Under the pieces are notes generated by a model that saw nothing but the letters and a program-made list of their open reading frames with translations, did not search any database and was not told the origin of the DNA. From Chrysochromulina tobinii (lineage: Eukaryota > Haptophyta > Prymnesiales > Chrysochromulinaceae): a DNA stretch of 64,000 nucleotides. The translations under genes and the position numbers were made by a program. Below are positions 28,337-39,400 of the stretch, piece after piece. Positions within the stretch are counted from its first letter, which is position 1. Every line of letters begins with the position of its first letter. The stretch lies in contig JWZX01003407.1 in NCBI GenBank assembly GCA_001275005.1, positions 34,045 to 98,044 on the forward strand, read 5' to 3'.

Positions 28337-29218
28337 TCAGATGCTGAGGGCACGCGTGACGGCCACCATGCTGTTGACAACAGCTAACGAAAACAGATCG
28401 AATGGCAGCTGCAGGAAAGCCCCTGCCCAACTCATCGTGGCCGACAGCGCCATAGGCGGGTCTGCCGCCATGAGCAGCCGCAATGGGCCGGGAAGCACAC
28501 CGAGCAGAACGAGGAAGAGCAGGGGTGTCGCCGCCACCGCACGGGCTGGCTTCAACATCTGCACGACCGAGGACGCAACGAACACGGCAAGAAGTGCACT
28601 GTGCTCGTAGCTCGCTAGCACCAGTGACCGTCGAATGGCAAGCCATGCTAGCAGTGCACCGCTGAACGGCGGCAGGTAGCTCCCGAAGGTCGCCCCTGCA
28701 GTCGCCATCTGGAGCATAGCATCCTGTAGCACCGTCGCAATCTGGAGCATGACCGCGCCGAGCAGGACTGCGATGGTCAGCGCCGTGCGAATGACCTTCT
28801 GGAATGCGGCCACAACCAGGAGCGTGCCCTTCTTCGGAAGCAGCAACGCCGGTTGGAAATTGGGTGCGATCAGTGACGGCGACCTGGAGGCCGCGAAGGC
28901 GGAAACCGCACCATTCGTTTTGGTCACCATGGGTGGCGAAGGCGAGGCGACTGGCCGCAAAGCGCCATCCGCAAAGCCCGTCTGCGTGCGCTCCTGGAGG
29001 CAGCGCTTGGCAAGTTGCAGCTCCTCTATCGTCTCGCGCAGCGAGGGTAACGCCTCCGAGTCCAGCTCGTTGAGGTACTCGATTGTTTTTGCGATCTCAC
29101 GATTGATCAGGGCTTGATCAATGCTAGCCGAGGCACACACAATCGAGTATCGTACTGAAGTCACGGGCAGCGGCGCCAGCAATGGCGGCACGTGTAGCAC
29201 CGGTATCGCGGCGATCAT
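28337..29218 (-). CDS. Uncharacterised multi-spanning membrane protein with signal-like leader
   Basis: 293 aa from the ATG at 29218. The N-terminus (M-I-A-A-I-P-V-L-H-V-P-P-L-L-A) is a moderately hydrophobic leader. Residues about 35-75 form a charged helical stretch (I-A-K-T-I-E-Y-L-N-E-L then E-T-I-E-E-L-Q-L-A-K). From about 128 onward there are at least four hydrophobic segments (around T-L-L-V-V-A-A-F, L-T-I-A-V-L-L-G-A-V-M-L, L-L-A-V-F-V-A-S-S, P-L-L-F-L-V-L-L-G-V-L). No family recognised. Tandem on the same strand, upstream of the coiled-coil gene, and divergent from the small IQ protein. Confidence 0.65.
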   Translation of the reverse strand: MIAAIPVLHVPPLLAPLPVTSVRYSIVCASASIDQALINREIAKTIEYLNELDSEALPSLRETIEELQLAKRCLQERTQTGFADGALRPVASPSPPMVTKTNGAVSAFAASRSPSLIAPNFQPALLLPKKGTLLVVAAFQKVIRTALTIAVLLGAVMLQIATVLQDAMLQMATAGATFGSYLPPFSGALLAWLAIRRSLVLASYEHSALLAVFVASSVVQMLKPARAVAATPLLFLVLLGVLPGPLRLLMAADPPMALSATMSWAGAFLQLPFDLFSLAVVNSMVAVTRALSI

Positions 29219-29500
29219 CGAATGCTACAGGAATCCTGTCGAGAGAACACCTCTCCTCTCAGACACAAGTGTGACAAGCGAAGCGGCATTTGCCCTAAAC
29301 CGCGTGATGTGGGGAATGTGGTTTGTTTATCACGGGCTACAGGAATCTGAAACAGCGCGTATCTGCTGTGATCGGCCGCCGAGAGGAAATCCCGCGACCT
29401 CCAATTTTGTCTTCTTTCGCCTGGCTTGTTTTTGGCATTTTCACGGCCCACGTTCAAAAGAATCGCACCCAAGACCAATGTCTTCCGGCGTGCTGCTCCC
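29219..29500. promoter_or_regulatory. Divergent promoter region
   Basis: 282 bp between the outward ATGs at 29218 and 29501. No convincing element identified. Confidence 0.35.
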
Positions 29501-29863
29501 ATGAATGGCTCTAATCCAATCGCGGACGCCGCCCGCAGCTGGCTGACAGAAGCTGTCTGTTGCGTGCGGCGCAAAGTGCCAGGCAAGCGCGATGAATATG
29601 ATGCGCTCAAGCAGGCTCTTCTTCGGAAGAAGGAAGAGGTTCGACGACTTCAGGAGCAGTGTGCAGCTCTTGAAAAAAAGGCCAGCACGGACGAACAGCC
29701 ACTGGACGTGCTGCCCACAGATGAAGCCGCGAAGCGCATACAGGCGGTACACCGGGGGCATCTATCGCGTCGCGGTGACGGGCAGCAAAGCAGTGAGGGG
29801 TACCGACCAGCTTCACACTCTAGTGCGATGGGTGGCGGAGGATCCACAATTTTGCATGAATAA
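29501..29863 (+). CDS. Small IQ-motif protein
   Basis: 120 aa from the ATG at 29501; the frame is open further upstream only from a non-ATG codon. An N-terminal helix is followed by a short coiled coil (about 35-65, rich in Leu, Lys, Glu, with V-R-R-L-Q-E-Q-C) and then a single IQ-like calmodulin-binding motif A-K-R-I-Q-A-V-H-R-G-H-L-S-R-R (about 77-91). The last 30 residues are Ser/Gly-rich. It may be a complete small protein or the first exon of a longer one; I could not place further exons. Confidence 0.5.
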   Translation: MNGSNPIADAARSWLTEAVCCVRRKVPGKRDEYDALKQALLRKKEEVRRLQEQCAALEKKASTDEQPLDVLPTDEAAKRIQAVHRGHLSRRGDGQQSSEGYRPASHSSAMGGGGSTILHE

Positions 29864-30313
29864 TAAGGGGCCAAGGCCAAGAGCTGGTGTTCCGTCTCTG
29901 CGTCGCTGTGTCGGTTCACGAACTATACGAGGATTATATGGGCCCAGGGGGCTAGGCCGAGGGCTGGCTTTGGGGACCCGCTCGTTCCCGTGAGCGGGAG
30001 GCGGCTCGGAAACCTAGCTTATTAGAGAGGAGCTTTTGGCCTTGTGTCGAACCGAGTAAAGCAGAACTGACACTCAAACAGTTCATGTTATTCACTTACT
30101 AGCGAGCACGTCGTACAAATTTGGATCGCCAAATTCAGCATGTTTCACGCCACGTGTCAAAATGTCGATCGTCCGAGGACTGTCAATGTGCGTACTCGGT
30201 ACTGCACACGAGTCTCGACACGAAGACTCCTCAGGCGAGCGCGTACACGGCACGTACGACGTACCTGCCGGCTTTCGGCCGGCTGCCGCCGCCGCTGCTG
30301 CGGCTGCAGCAAA
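29864..30313. other. Intergenic region with a perfect hairpin
   Basis: 450 bp. It contains a perfect 7-bp stem at 29977-29983 / 29992-29998 (CCCGCTC and GAGCGGG) with an 8-nt loop. It does not fit a tRNA. The rest presumably is 3' UTR and promoter of the neighbours. Confidence 0.45.
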
Positions 30314-31582
30314 ATGTCGGGCCGCTGCATCTGGATCGGCGCCCTCGGCGGCACTGTGCTGATCATCGCCGTGCTCAACATGCAGGGCAGCCAGAACCAG
30401 AGCGTGCACGCCTTGGAAGACCCGGCCTTGCAGGCCGAGCTCCTGCTTCTTCGTGAGCGCGTTGCCACTCTCGAGCGTAAGCTGAACGCGCGGCTCCTGA
30501 AGCAGAGTGACGACGCGCTCACACTCCCGCCTCCAGACGATGCTCCGACGCCATTGTCGGGCGAGGAGCTTGATGTGCATCGCCGCGAAAAGGAAACAAG
30601 GAAGGTAGCGGAGCGCATCGCAGCTGAAGCCGAGGATGCTGCTAAGCGCGCTGAAGCCGCTGCTCGAAGGGTCACCGAAAGCATTGCTGGCTCGGCAGGG
30701 ATCATCGCTCCGATGCAACATGCCGGCGGCGAGATTTTCTTGAGTGAATATCAAAAGCGGCACGCCGCCGCACTCGCGGGGAGGGAGCGCCAGCGGCGGC
30801 TTGTTCGCAACGAGAGCACCACGGTCATTGCAGTGTGTGCGAGCACGACCAGCCGCGGCCTGCAGCCAAGTGGTCTGGAACAACTCTCCCTCTTCCGCCT
30901 CGCGCTGCCTTCACTTGTCGCCACGTTTCGGCATGGCGCGTCGAGCGAGCCAGTGCCCGAGCTGTGGGTGTACGTGGCGTATGACGTGGGCGACAAGTTC
31001 TATGACTCGGCGGCACGGGAGTTGGACGTGCGCGCGTGGCTCGACACTTATGTGGTCGGACCGCTCGCGACAGCGGGTGTGAGGGCACAGCACGCCCTGC
31101 TGCGCTTTGAAAACGCGCTGCGCAAGCCGGGTCCCATTTTCAACTTCATGATGGCCGCCGCGGCAGAGGACGGCGCCGATTACCTCTACCGCATTAACGA
31201 TGACACCGAGTTCGTGACGCCGTGGGTGGGGTTGGCGCTCAGCGCACTGCGCGGCTACTCGCCGCCCAACGTGGGCGTCGTCGGCCCGATCTGCCGCGAG
31301 GGTAACACGCGCATCATTACACACGACCTTGTGCATCGGACGCATTTAGAGATCTTTGACTACTACTACCCACCCATTCTCTCGGACTGGTGGATGGATG
31401 ATTGGATCACCATGGTGTACGACGAGCGCCACTTCACCAAGGGTCCCTTCGTTGTGCGACACCACGTGAGTATGCACGGCACGCGGTACAGTGTCGATTA
31501 CGCGCACGAGCAGATGCTCCAAGGCGAGCTACGGTCGGGGCGCATGCAGATCCAAGCGTGGCTGGCGCAACGTGGGTCGTGA
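30314..31582 (+). CDS. Type II membrane glycosyltransferase-like protein
   Basis: Start at the ATG at 30314, which puts a short cytosolic tail (M-S-G-R) before a single signal-anchor (C-I-W-I-G-A-L-G-G-T-V-L-I-I-A-V-L); 422 aa. Residues about 40-150 are a coiled-coil, Ala/Glu/Arg-rich stem. The lumenal domain begins near 170 with an A-V-C-A-S-T-T-like GT-A start, and has the sugar-nucleotide/metal motif Y-R-I-N-D-D-T-E-F (N-D-D-T-E in place of DXD), N-V-G-V-V-G-P-I-C-R-E-G-N, and H-D-L-V-H-R-T-H-L-E-I-F followed by L-S-D-W-W-M-D-D-W-I. This looks like a GT-A fold Golgi glycosyltransferase of a family widespread in algae; donor and acceptor are unknown. Confidence 0.78.
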   Translation: MSGRCIWIGALGGTVLIIAVLNMQGSQNQSVHALEDPALQAELLLLRERVATLERKLNARLLKQSDDALTLPPPDDAPTPLSGEELDVHRREKETRKVAERIAAEAEDAAKRAEAAARRVTESIAGSAGIIAPMQHAGGEIFLSEYQKRHAAALAGRERQRRLVRNESTTVIAVCASTTSRGLQPSGLEQLSLFRLALPSLVATFRHGASSEPVPELWVYVAYDVGDKFYDSAARELDVRAWLDTYVVGPLATAGVRAQHALLRFENALRKPGPIFNFMMAAAAEDGADYLYRINDDTEFVTPWVGLALSALRGYSPPNVGVVGPICREGNTRIITHDLVHRTHLEIFDYYYPPILSDWWMDDWITMVYDERHFTKGPFVVRHHVSMHGTRYSVDYAHEQMLQGELRSGRMQIQAWLAQRGS

Positions 31583-31901
31583 CCGCGCGCGTCGTCGAAC
31601 CGCCCCAGGGACCCCGGCCGGACGGGCGACGGACGGGCGTCACGCCGTCCCCTGCTCCTGGCGCGCGGCGAGGGCCGCAGGGCGTAGCGGGCCGCAGGGG
31701 TACAGCCACACCGTGCACCTCGTTCCTATATACTCCGCGTATCGATAGATACCGGATAGGAGTCAGGATAAAGTACACGGTATTTTGTATTTAGTTTTAG
31801 ACTCGCATCAACACTCAGGCCGCCCTCAGCAGCACTCCAAACACAGACAAGTCACTCGACTCAAAACACGCGGCGGAACTTTTACCGATATTAGTAGACA
31901 C
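31583..31901. other. Convergent intergenic spacer
   Basis: 319 bp between the glycosyltransferase stop and the TPR gene stop. No gene; contains a short AT-rich stretch near 31740-31800. Confidence 0.45.
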
Positions 31902-32814
31902 TTACTTTTTCGCAGCCGAACCAGCGCCCTCCTCCTCCTCCTCCTCCTCCTCCTCCTCCACCCACTCCTCGCCGGACGCCTCGAGGTAGATGTCGCGTAG
32001 CTTCTGCGTGAGGGCGCACGGCTTCAACGTCCTCGGCATCCTCGAGCACTTCGAGCATCTTGGCCGCGAACTCGGTCGTCTGATCACGATCGCCGAGCGC
32101 GCTTGCCGCGGTGCACGCCTCGAGCGCCAGCGACTCCGCGCGGCTGAGGAGCTCCTTCCGCGTCTTGGCGGGAAGGCCCTCGTCTTGCGCAGCGCGCAGC
32201 AGCAAGTTGGCGAGGTTGAAGGAGGACCATGCAGAGTCCATGGAATTCTCGCCGGACGCTTTGCGGCGAATGTCTCGCACACGTGCGAGCTGATCGGCCA
32301 CATGCACGAGCGGCCGTCCTACCTCCTCGAGTACCTCGGCCTTGGCGTGCAGCGCCGGCACGAGCAGCATTGACTCATTGCCATGAATCTTCTCGGTGAG
32401 CGCGACGAGCGCATCGAGCTCGCGCAACGCTTCCTCAAACTTGCGCGTGGCGCTATAGACCCCGGCAAGGTGCAGCCGCGCGCCAAGCTCCTCTGGCGTG
32501 TTTGGCAGGTGCGCTTGGGCCACAGCAAGAGCCTCTTGAGCAGCGCTGAGGCTGGCTGCGTAATCACGACTGCGATAGGACCGCTGGCTCGCCGATATTA
32601 GCCGTGACACCTTGTTCTCTGGGCGTGCTCGGTAAATGGCGTAGGCAACTGCCGCAGCGGCGGCCACGGCCGTCGCGCCGATGATGACGAGGGCGCGCGA
32701 GCCGCTCCTGTCACCGTGCGAGCCTCCCGGCAAATCTGCCTTAATCGGAAACAGGCCACCGGGAGCGTTGAGCTCGACGCCACGACGCGACACAGCGTAT
32801 TGAATCTCAGGCAT
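31902..32814 (-). CDS. TPR protein with N-terminal membrane anchor and acidic tail (one apparent frame break)
   Basis: Starts at the ATG at 32814. A short polar N-terminus is followed by one transmembrane helix (A-L-V-I-I-G-A-T-A-V-A-A-A-A-A-V, about 41-62), then helical repeats of TPR type at about 75-250 (blocks such as A-A-S-L-S-A-A-Q-E-A-L and F-E-E-A-L-R-E-L-D-A-L). Near 32020 the upstream frame would run into a poly-Gly tail, while the frame one base away gives L-R-D-I-Y-L-E-A-S-G-E-E-W and a poly-Glu tail ending at 31902. I consider the second ending real; removing one base gives a clean 303-aa protein. It resembles a tail-out organelle-surface TPR adaptor, but the partner is unknown. 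Confidence 0.65.
31928..31959. repeat. (CTC)n microsatellite in the TPR gene tail
   Basis: About ten tandem CTC triplets. Read on the minus strand they encode the poly-Glu tail in one frame and poly-Gly in the neighbouring frame, so length variation here would change the acidic tail. Confidence 0.9.
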
Positions 32815-33408
32815 GGTGACGTGCCTCGACAGAGACGCGTGTGAATTCACAACCCATTCAGTCAGTCAGTTTCGTCGCGTTCCCCCCGCGCTCTCCACCA
32901 CCGTCTCAAAGGACGGCTCCGCTCCCCTCGGTAAACACAAGTACTGAGTACTCGCTCGCTCGGGCTCCTCAATTTCGCTAGTGAGGTGAGAGGTCGGTCG
33001 ATCTTACTCTGTGAACTCTCTTACCGTCTTAATTGTTAATACAGGACACAGTGTGGTCTCAACACGTGCGTTACCCTTATCGTGAAGCAGTGCTTGGTGC
33101 TGTGTTGTGAGTGAACATGGGCGTCACTCTTGATGTGTATTAATAGCCCACTCCGGTAGGTCGTACCCGAGCGCGCGTCCACATCGGTCCTCTGTTCACC
33201 TAACCACACCTGCACCTCCCCACGCAGGCCCACTGTGGTCTACAAAGTGCACAAAGAATCCCCACACGGTCACGACACTCAGGTCGACACGCCAGTCTCC
33301 TGTCGGACGACGATCAACGCGGAAGAGTACATGTAACGAGTAAGTTCACTGCCTTGTGCTGGCTCATCTTGGCGCCAGCACGGCGCGACTGCGACAGGGC
33401 CCTGCTCA
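32815..33408. other. Intergenic region TPR gene / HECT ligase
   Basis: 594 bp between the TPR gene start and the 3' end of the giant HECT gene. It is relatively AT-rich around 33030-33060. No gene recognised. Confidence 0.45.
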
Positions 33409-36400
33409 TCAGACGAGCTCCTGTGTCACGCAGTTGTGCATCGCAATCAGAAACTTTTCTCGGCACATCTCTTTGGAGGTGTAAGGAGGCAGGTCGATCA
33501 GGAAGAAGCACGTATGCGCGACTGGCAAATACTCCGGGCCGTCGCTGTTGGGACGTAGGATTAGCATGATGCCCTTGCAGCCGGGCGGCATGCGTGAAGA
33601 GCCACGTGCAAAGCGGCAGAAGAGGGCCTTCTCTTCCACGCTCATCTCATCGAGCATCTCCCACAGGTGCGCCACGGCCTTAGCGTGCTCCGGCTTGTGC
33701 GCCTCCTCGACGCGCGCATTCTTCTTGAGGTCGCTCACCTTCCAGTCGCCGTCACCCGTCAGCAGTCGCTCGAACTCGGCTCCGGTGAGGACGGACATCA
33801 CACCGAGTGGGAGGATGGCCGAGAGGCCGCGGCGCACCGCCGCAAGCTGCGCGTCGCACTCGTGCAGCACGAATTCCTCGGCGAGGTCGGCCCACTCATG
33901 CCGGCACGGGTACGTGAGCGGCGTGTGGCGGCCGCCGGGGCGCAGCTCGTGGTAATGTGCGCGTAGCTCCGACGTGAGAAGAGCAAAGTTGAACTGGTCC
34001 GAGTAGATGTCATCGAAGAGCTCCGCGTCGAGCGGCGACGCGCCGATCTCGAGGCTGGGCAGCGCCTCGCGCACGCGCCGGATCAGGTCCGTCTTGGCCT
34101 TGTCGCAGAGCTCGTAGTCGTCGAGCGTCGTTGGCTCGCCCACGAGCCCCTTGAGGAGCGTCGATGCGAGCACGAGAGGCAGTGGCACTTCACTTCGAAT
34201 GGCCACCCCCATGAACGCCCCCATGAGCTCAAAGTCGCGCAGCCGCTCGGCGCTCGGCACGGCCGGGTTGAGCATGTAACGGTCGCGCCCCCAAACGTCG
34301 CCGCCCTTCTCCTCGTATTGGCCGTTGACGTCCTTACGCCCGTTTGGTACCGGCACGAGCAACTGCAGCGGCGGCGCCGTGAGCTCGGCCGCGAACGTCT
34401 CAAGAGTCTCGCGGAAGGGGCCGCCCTCGTCCTGCCCAAGCTCGCCCTCGAAGCGCACGCTGAACGCGAGGCTAGTCGACGCGGAGCGAGAGCCGCCTTC
34501 GTTGGTACGATGGGTGCGGTTGAGCTCGACGAGCGCCCAGAGCCGCTCCGCAGGCGTCGTCGCCTCCTTGAACAGCTGAGCACCGATCTGCTGGAAGATG
34601 GTGAGTGGCGGCTGCTGCTCCCCGGCCGGAGTCTCCTTTCCCGCCTCTGCCTGCTCGCGCGCCTCGATGGCCTTGCGCCGGTTGAGGTTGAAGGTCTTGA
34701 GCAACTCGCGACGCACGTCCGTGCGCGTCGCCTTGAGCGCGTCGCGGAAAAAGGGTTCCTTACGCTCCCAAAAGAGGCGTGCCCGAAGGGAGCTGACCTC
34801 GTGCGCGACCGAGTGCGGTATGTCCGCCTCGTTCAGGTTGACCCACGGAAGCAGCCGCTTGAAGACGCCATCGGAGAGGCCCTTGAGGATCAGGTACCGC
34901 TCCGCGAGCGCCTCGAGGGGCGTACCCTCTTCCGGTTGGTAGTAACGGCCGCCTACCTGCACGTAGTGATCGGGGGCGAGGTCGGCCACGCCAAACTGCA
35001 TCAGCTCCTCCTGCGTGAAGGCGCGCGCGTTGCCGCGCATGTGCACCGCTCGCAATGCGTCCGAGAGCGCCTCGTTGCAGATCTCGCGCCCACAGGGCGG
35101 GGGCGTCGACCCAACATCCCGCCACGCGAGACCACGCGTCTCCTGAAGCTCCGAGTAGAGAGGGTTGCCTGGCACGAGCTTGGCGGCGGCCTCGATGAGC
35201 TCATCTGCGCTCAGCTTGTCGATCGAGAAGGGCTTCGTGCGCGTCCCCTCCTCCGAGCAGCTCTGGCACACGTCAAACGTACAGCGTGGGCACTGATTGA
35301 TGGTGCCCAGCGTGTGCTGTCCGCGCGTGTCACACAAGCCACAGGGGCTCTGGCGGACGGCGCCAATCGGCTCGAGTCGCGAGTTGCATCGGAGGCAGCG
35401 AGTCGACCCCTTGATGGGTTGGTGCGTTCGAATCGCCGCCGTGACGAGCTTGCACAGCTGCGTGTCCTGCCGCGGCTGCCAGCGAGGGCTTGCGGCGCAC
35501 CCCTTGAGCAGACGCGCCTCAATCTTGGCGAGGTCACCATCCTTGCCCTTGTCCTCGTCGCCGTCCTTGTCCTTGTCGTCCCTGCGTTGCAGGCGTGGCT
35601 CAGCACATGCCGGACACAAGTCGTACCGGCAAGGGGGGCAGTGGAAGAAGTGGCCGCACGGCTCCACAAGGTCATGGCGGCTGCACCCGTCGCACCGCAC
35701 CGTCGTTCTCGGGCCGTACGTCAACGGTGGCGCACCGGTCTGCCTCGCCATTCGGTGACCGTGGTTGCACGTAGGCACGTCCTCCTCGTCATCATCATCG
35801 GGCGTCGTCTCGCGCGCAGAGCTTGGCGCGGCAGCCGAAGGGCCGATCAGATCCCAGTACACGACGGACAGCTCCTCATTCCGATGATTGGTTCGCCAGG
35901 TGGCCGTGTGCCCGTCCCAGCTCACGAGCGTCTGAAGTGTGCCGTCCGGCCATTGGAACCATGTCGCCTCAGACACACCCGCCGACGGCGCCTGCACCTG
36001 AAGCCCCGTGCCCCATGAAGGGTCCGATGCCGGTCCCCATACCGCCATCGTCGCCTCCGAGGCTCCGTTTCGCAGCTGAATGGTGGTCCGCTGGCCGCCC
36101 TGCCAACGTACTGTCCACGAGCGCTGATCCGATGGGCCAGGACCTTCTGGCCGGGGCTCTCCGACCCGCTCGGGCGCTGCCGTGCCTTGATGCGTTGCCC
36201 TTGGCTCTTGCTGCATGGCTGGCTGCGATGGCCCGGCCACGGGCACGCGCACGGCACGCGCCGCAACTGCAGCAGCCACTACGGCGTCGGCGGCGTCGGC
36301 GGCGTCGGCGGCGTCGGCGGCATTGACGGCATCGACGGCCGCTGCGGCGACCCGCAGGCCAGCTGCCCCACCAGCTACTTCAGCCGTGGCCTCGATCGCA

Positions 36401-39400
36401 TCTCCAGCCAGCTCCACCGACCTCAGTGCCGACTCCGCGGATGCGGCGGGCACGACGGGTGTTGTCGACACAGCCGAGCTCATCTCGAGAGGGCTCTGGG
36501 AACGGTCCGACCGAGCTGCATGCCATGGGATTGCAAGGCCTCGATGGATGGCCCGCACCAATGCCAATGCCTTGGCAGCGAACCAGAGCTCAGACCTGCG
36601 GTCCCGCAGCGCCTCGAAGAGGGCCCCCGAATCTTTGAGCGTACCGACGCCCCGCCAACTGTTTGCGAGCAGGCTCAAGATTGGCGCGGCGAGGGCTTGC
36701 ACATTCGTTGGTAAAATATTGGTATGGTCTTGCCGCTTGCAGCTATTGCGATCAACGGCAGGAATGATCAACTGTGTCAACGGCAGCTTATCGGGCGCCG
36801 TATCGGGCGCATCGGCGCCAAGCAGAGAACACCCACCAGCGGCGGCACCAGCCACACCGATCGCCTCCGACATGCAGCGCAGCGCTAGCAAGCAGTCGTC
36901 GTCATTAGATAATGGCGCGACGAGATTCGTCAATCTCGTGGAGCGGCCGAGACGTGCGCAGAGCACTTGGAAGGCCTCGATCCCCACCTTCTTGTCAGCA
37001 ACAACAGGCCCGCCAAAAGGTGCCGTCGCGCAGCAGCGGACGAACAGCCACGCACCCAATCGAAAGAGCGCCGCATCCTGGCGCGCGCTGACAGTCGCGG
37101 CGGTGAGGCAGATCTCGTCGAGCTCAGCACCCGTATCTTGCGAGCTTGCTCTGGTGCGGATCGCCGGGGCTGAGAGGAGCTGCGCACAGCAGGTGAGCTC
37201 GCCGTCCTTGAGCGTCGCCGTGAGCGTGCTGGGTACGCGCAACGATTCCATCACGCTCTCGAGAGGTAGATGGCGGCTGCCGAGGCCTATGGGCAGCGCG
37301 ACGCCTCCTGCCATCAGCGTGCATGCAAGGGAAAGCATGCAAGCAGTGCCTTCGTCGGCCCTGGTGCTGGTACCGTGGAGCGCCCGTGCAGCACTTTCTG
37401 TAAATTGAGGCGAGAGAACGAACGATGCGAGATGTGCTGTCGTCGCCGGGTCCGAACCTATGAGTAACCGATGAATCAAAGCCTCACGGGCGGAGCCGAG
37501 GCCCTCGAGTTCGGACGCCCCAGCATTCTCAAGCGCGTCGCGGTAGCCAGCATAGATAGCGTGGCGCTGATCACTCGTCGAGGCTCGAAGCAGCATCTGT
37601 GCCGTGAGCGCGTGCGCGCTCTGCATCAACAGAGAGCGCAGCTGCTCGAAGAGAGCATGCACCGCAAGGACTCGCCAACGGGCCGAGCGACTCGAGTGGC
37701 GCATCCAGCCGCAGCCCCGATGGCGTAGAGACGTTGTCCTCGACGCAGGCCGTGCAGACGTCATAGTCGCATTTGTAGCAGCGATAGGCGGTGCCCGTCT
37801 TCGAGCAGCGCGCGCCTTTTATGTCGCAGGTGTGCTCTCGGCGCTTGTCAGGCCACAGCGGATGGGCGTGCACGTGCGGGAGCAGCACAGGTGGATCCTC
37901 GAGGGTATGGGCGCGCACACTGGCAAAGCAGCACCGCCGCATGTCAGCCAACTGGAGCAGTGCTTCGCGGTCCTGCAGGAGCAGCTCACGCTTCCCCTTG
38001 CGCATCTCCGAGAAGACTAAATGGCTGCGCGGTGCCTTTGCAGACGGTGCGTACGCCAAGGGGTGCGATGGCTCGAGGGGTGGGACGAGCGGCGGCGCAT
38101 CGGACTCGGCTGCGACGCCCTCGGCCGGATCGTCTTCTTCGACCGAGGCTTCTGCCGGGGCGGGCAACCGCGCAGCCGGATCCGGCCCACCGCGGCGCAT
38201 TTGGAGCGTGAAGCTCTGACCAGCCTGCGAGATCACGTCGGCAAACATGCTCGCGAATTCGGTTGGTTCCAGTTCATGGAGTCCGAAATTGTTGACGTCG
38301 AGCACCTCGTCATTCACCCGGATCGGCGGGGTGGCGCGGCTCACCGGCGAGCCGCGCGTGATACCCGTCACCAGCCGCCCGCGAAACTGCACGCCGATGC
38401 GCTGCGTGCCCTCCCGCTGGATGATCACCTCAAACGGTTCCCCAGGTGCGATCCGAGTTTGGGCGATTTGGGCGGTGGTGCTGGGCGTCGTGCTGGGCGT
38501 CGCCTCGGACCGCGCGATGGCTGCCGAACCCTGGCTGGAGCGTGCCGACAAGTTGTCACGGCCGCCACTGCTAGCGCTGCTCTCGACGGCCATGGAAGCC
38601 GCCTCGCCGTGGCCACTCGGTGCGTCCACAATCAAGGCTGCCGTTTCACCTTTGCTCGCAGCTGTGCTCAGAATCGACGCGAGCTGGCTCACCGCACTCC
38701 CAGTTGAGCGCACGCGCAGGTGCTCGCCCGCAGCCGTGCCGACTTTGGCACGTACCAGACGAAGCACCCTTTCCGCAGTGAGTGGAACCATGTCATCCCC
38801 CAGCTGCGCCACATCTACGGCCGAGGTGCTGTATGCCGCCTGATGTTGCCGTGCTATCCACCTAAGCTGGACTGCCACGGCGGATGCGACTTGAACCACC
38901 AAGAAGCGCGCACCCTCCTCGGCCCATGGTGAGGATGTCTTGGCCTGATATAGGGCACCGGCAGCCTGCGCGGCCACCACCGCCGCGCAGCCCGAAGAGA
39001 TCAGTAGGCTGATCAACCTGTGGGGATCCACGGACTCGGGCAATGCGCCTGTGACGAGTGCCACCCAACCTGGACTCGTCGCGAGTGCGGCATCGAATGA
39101 GCCCTGGTCGTCGATCAGCACCAGCGCGGACTCGGGGACCATCTGCGGGAGCTGACGCGCTGCCTGGCCATGCTTGCTGCCATCCGCGGGCTTTGTCAAG
39201 ACGTGTTGTTGCTGGTGGATCTTGAAGCGCGCATCCTCATCGAAGGGATCCTCGGCCTTTCGCGCCGACTGTCTCCGCAATTCCTGCCTGCGGTCTGCGC
39301 AGCTCTTACAAATATTGATGTTGCATGCTGCGCAATGAAAATGGGTCTGGGCCTCCTCCTGCCAGCCACTCCCGCAGCCATCGCAGCGAAAGGAGGGATC

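Noticed and set aside
29970-30000. Hairpin as a tRNA or bacterial-type terminator
   Set aside because: No tRNA arms or T-loop, and intrinsic terminators do not apply to a nuclear gene.
34318-36018. 566-codon plus-strand frame over the HECT gene 3' part
   Set aside because: Opposite to zinc-finger and HECT domain codons that are clearly conserved on the minus strand.
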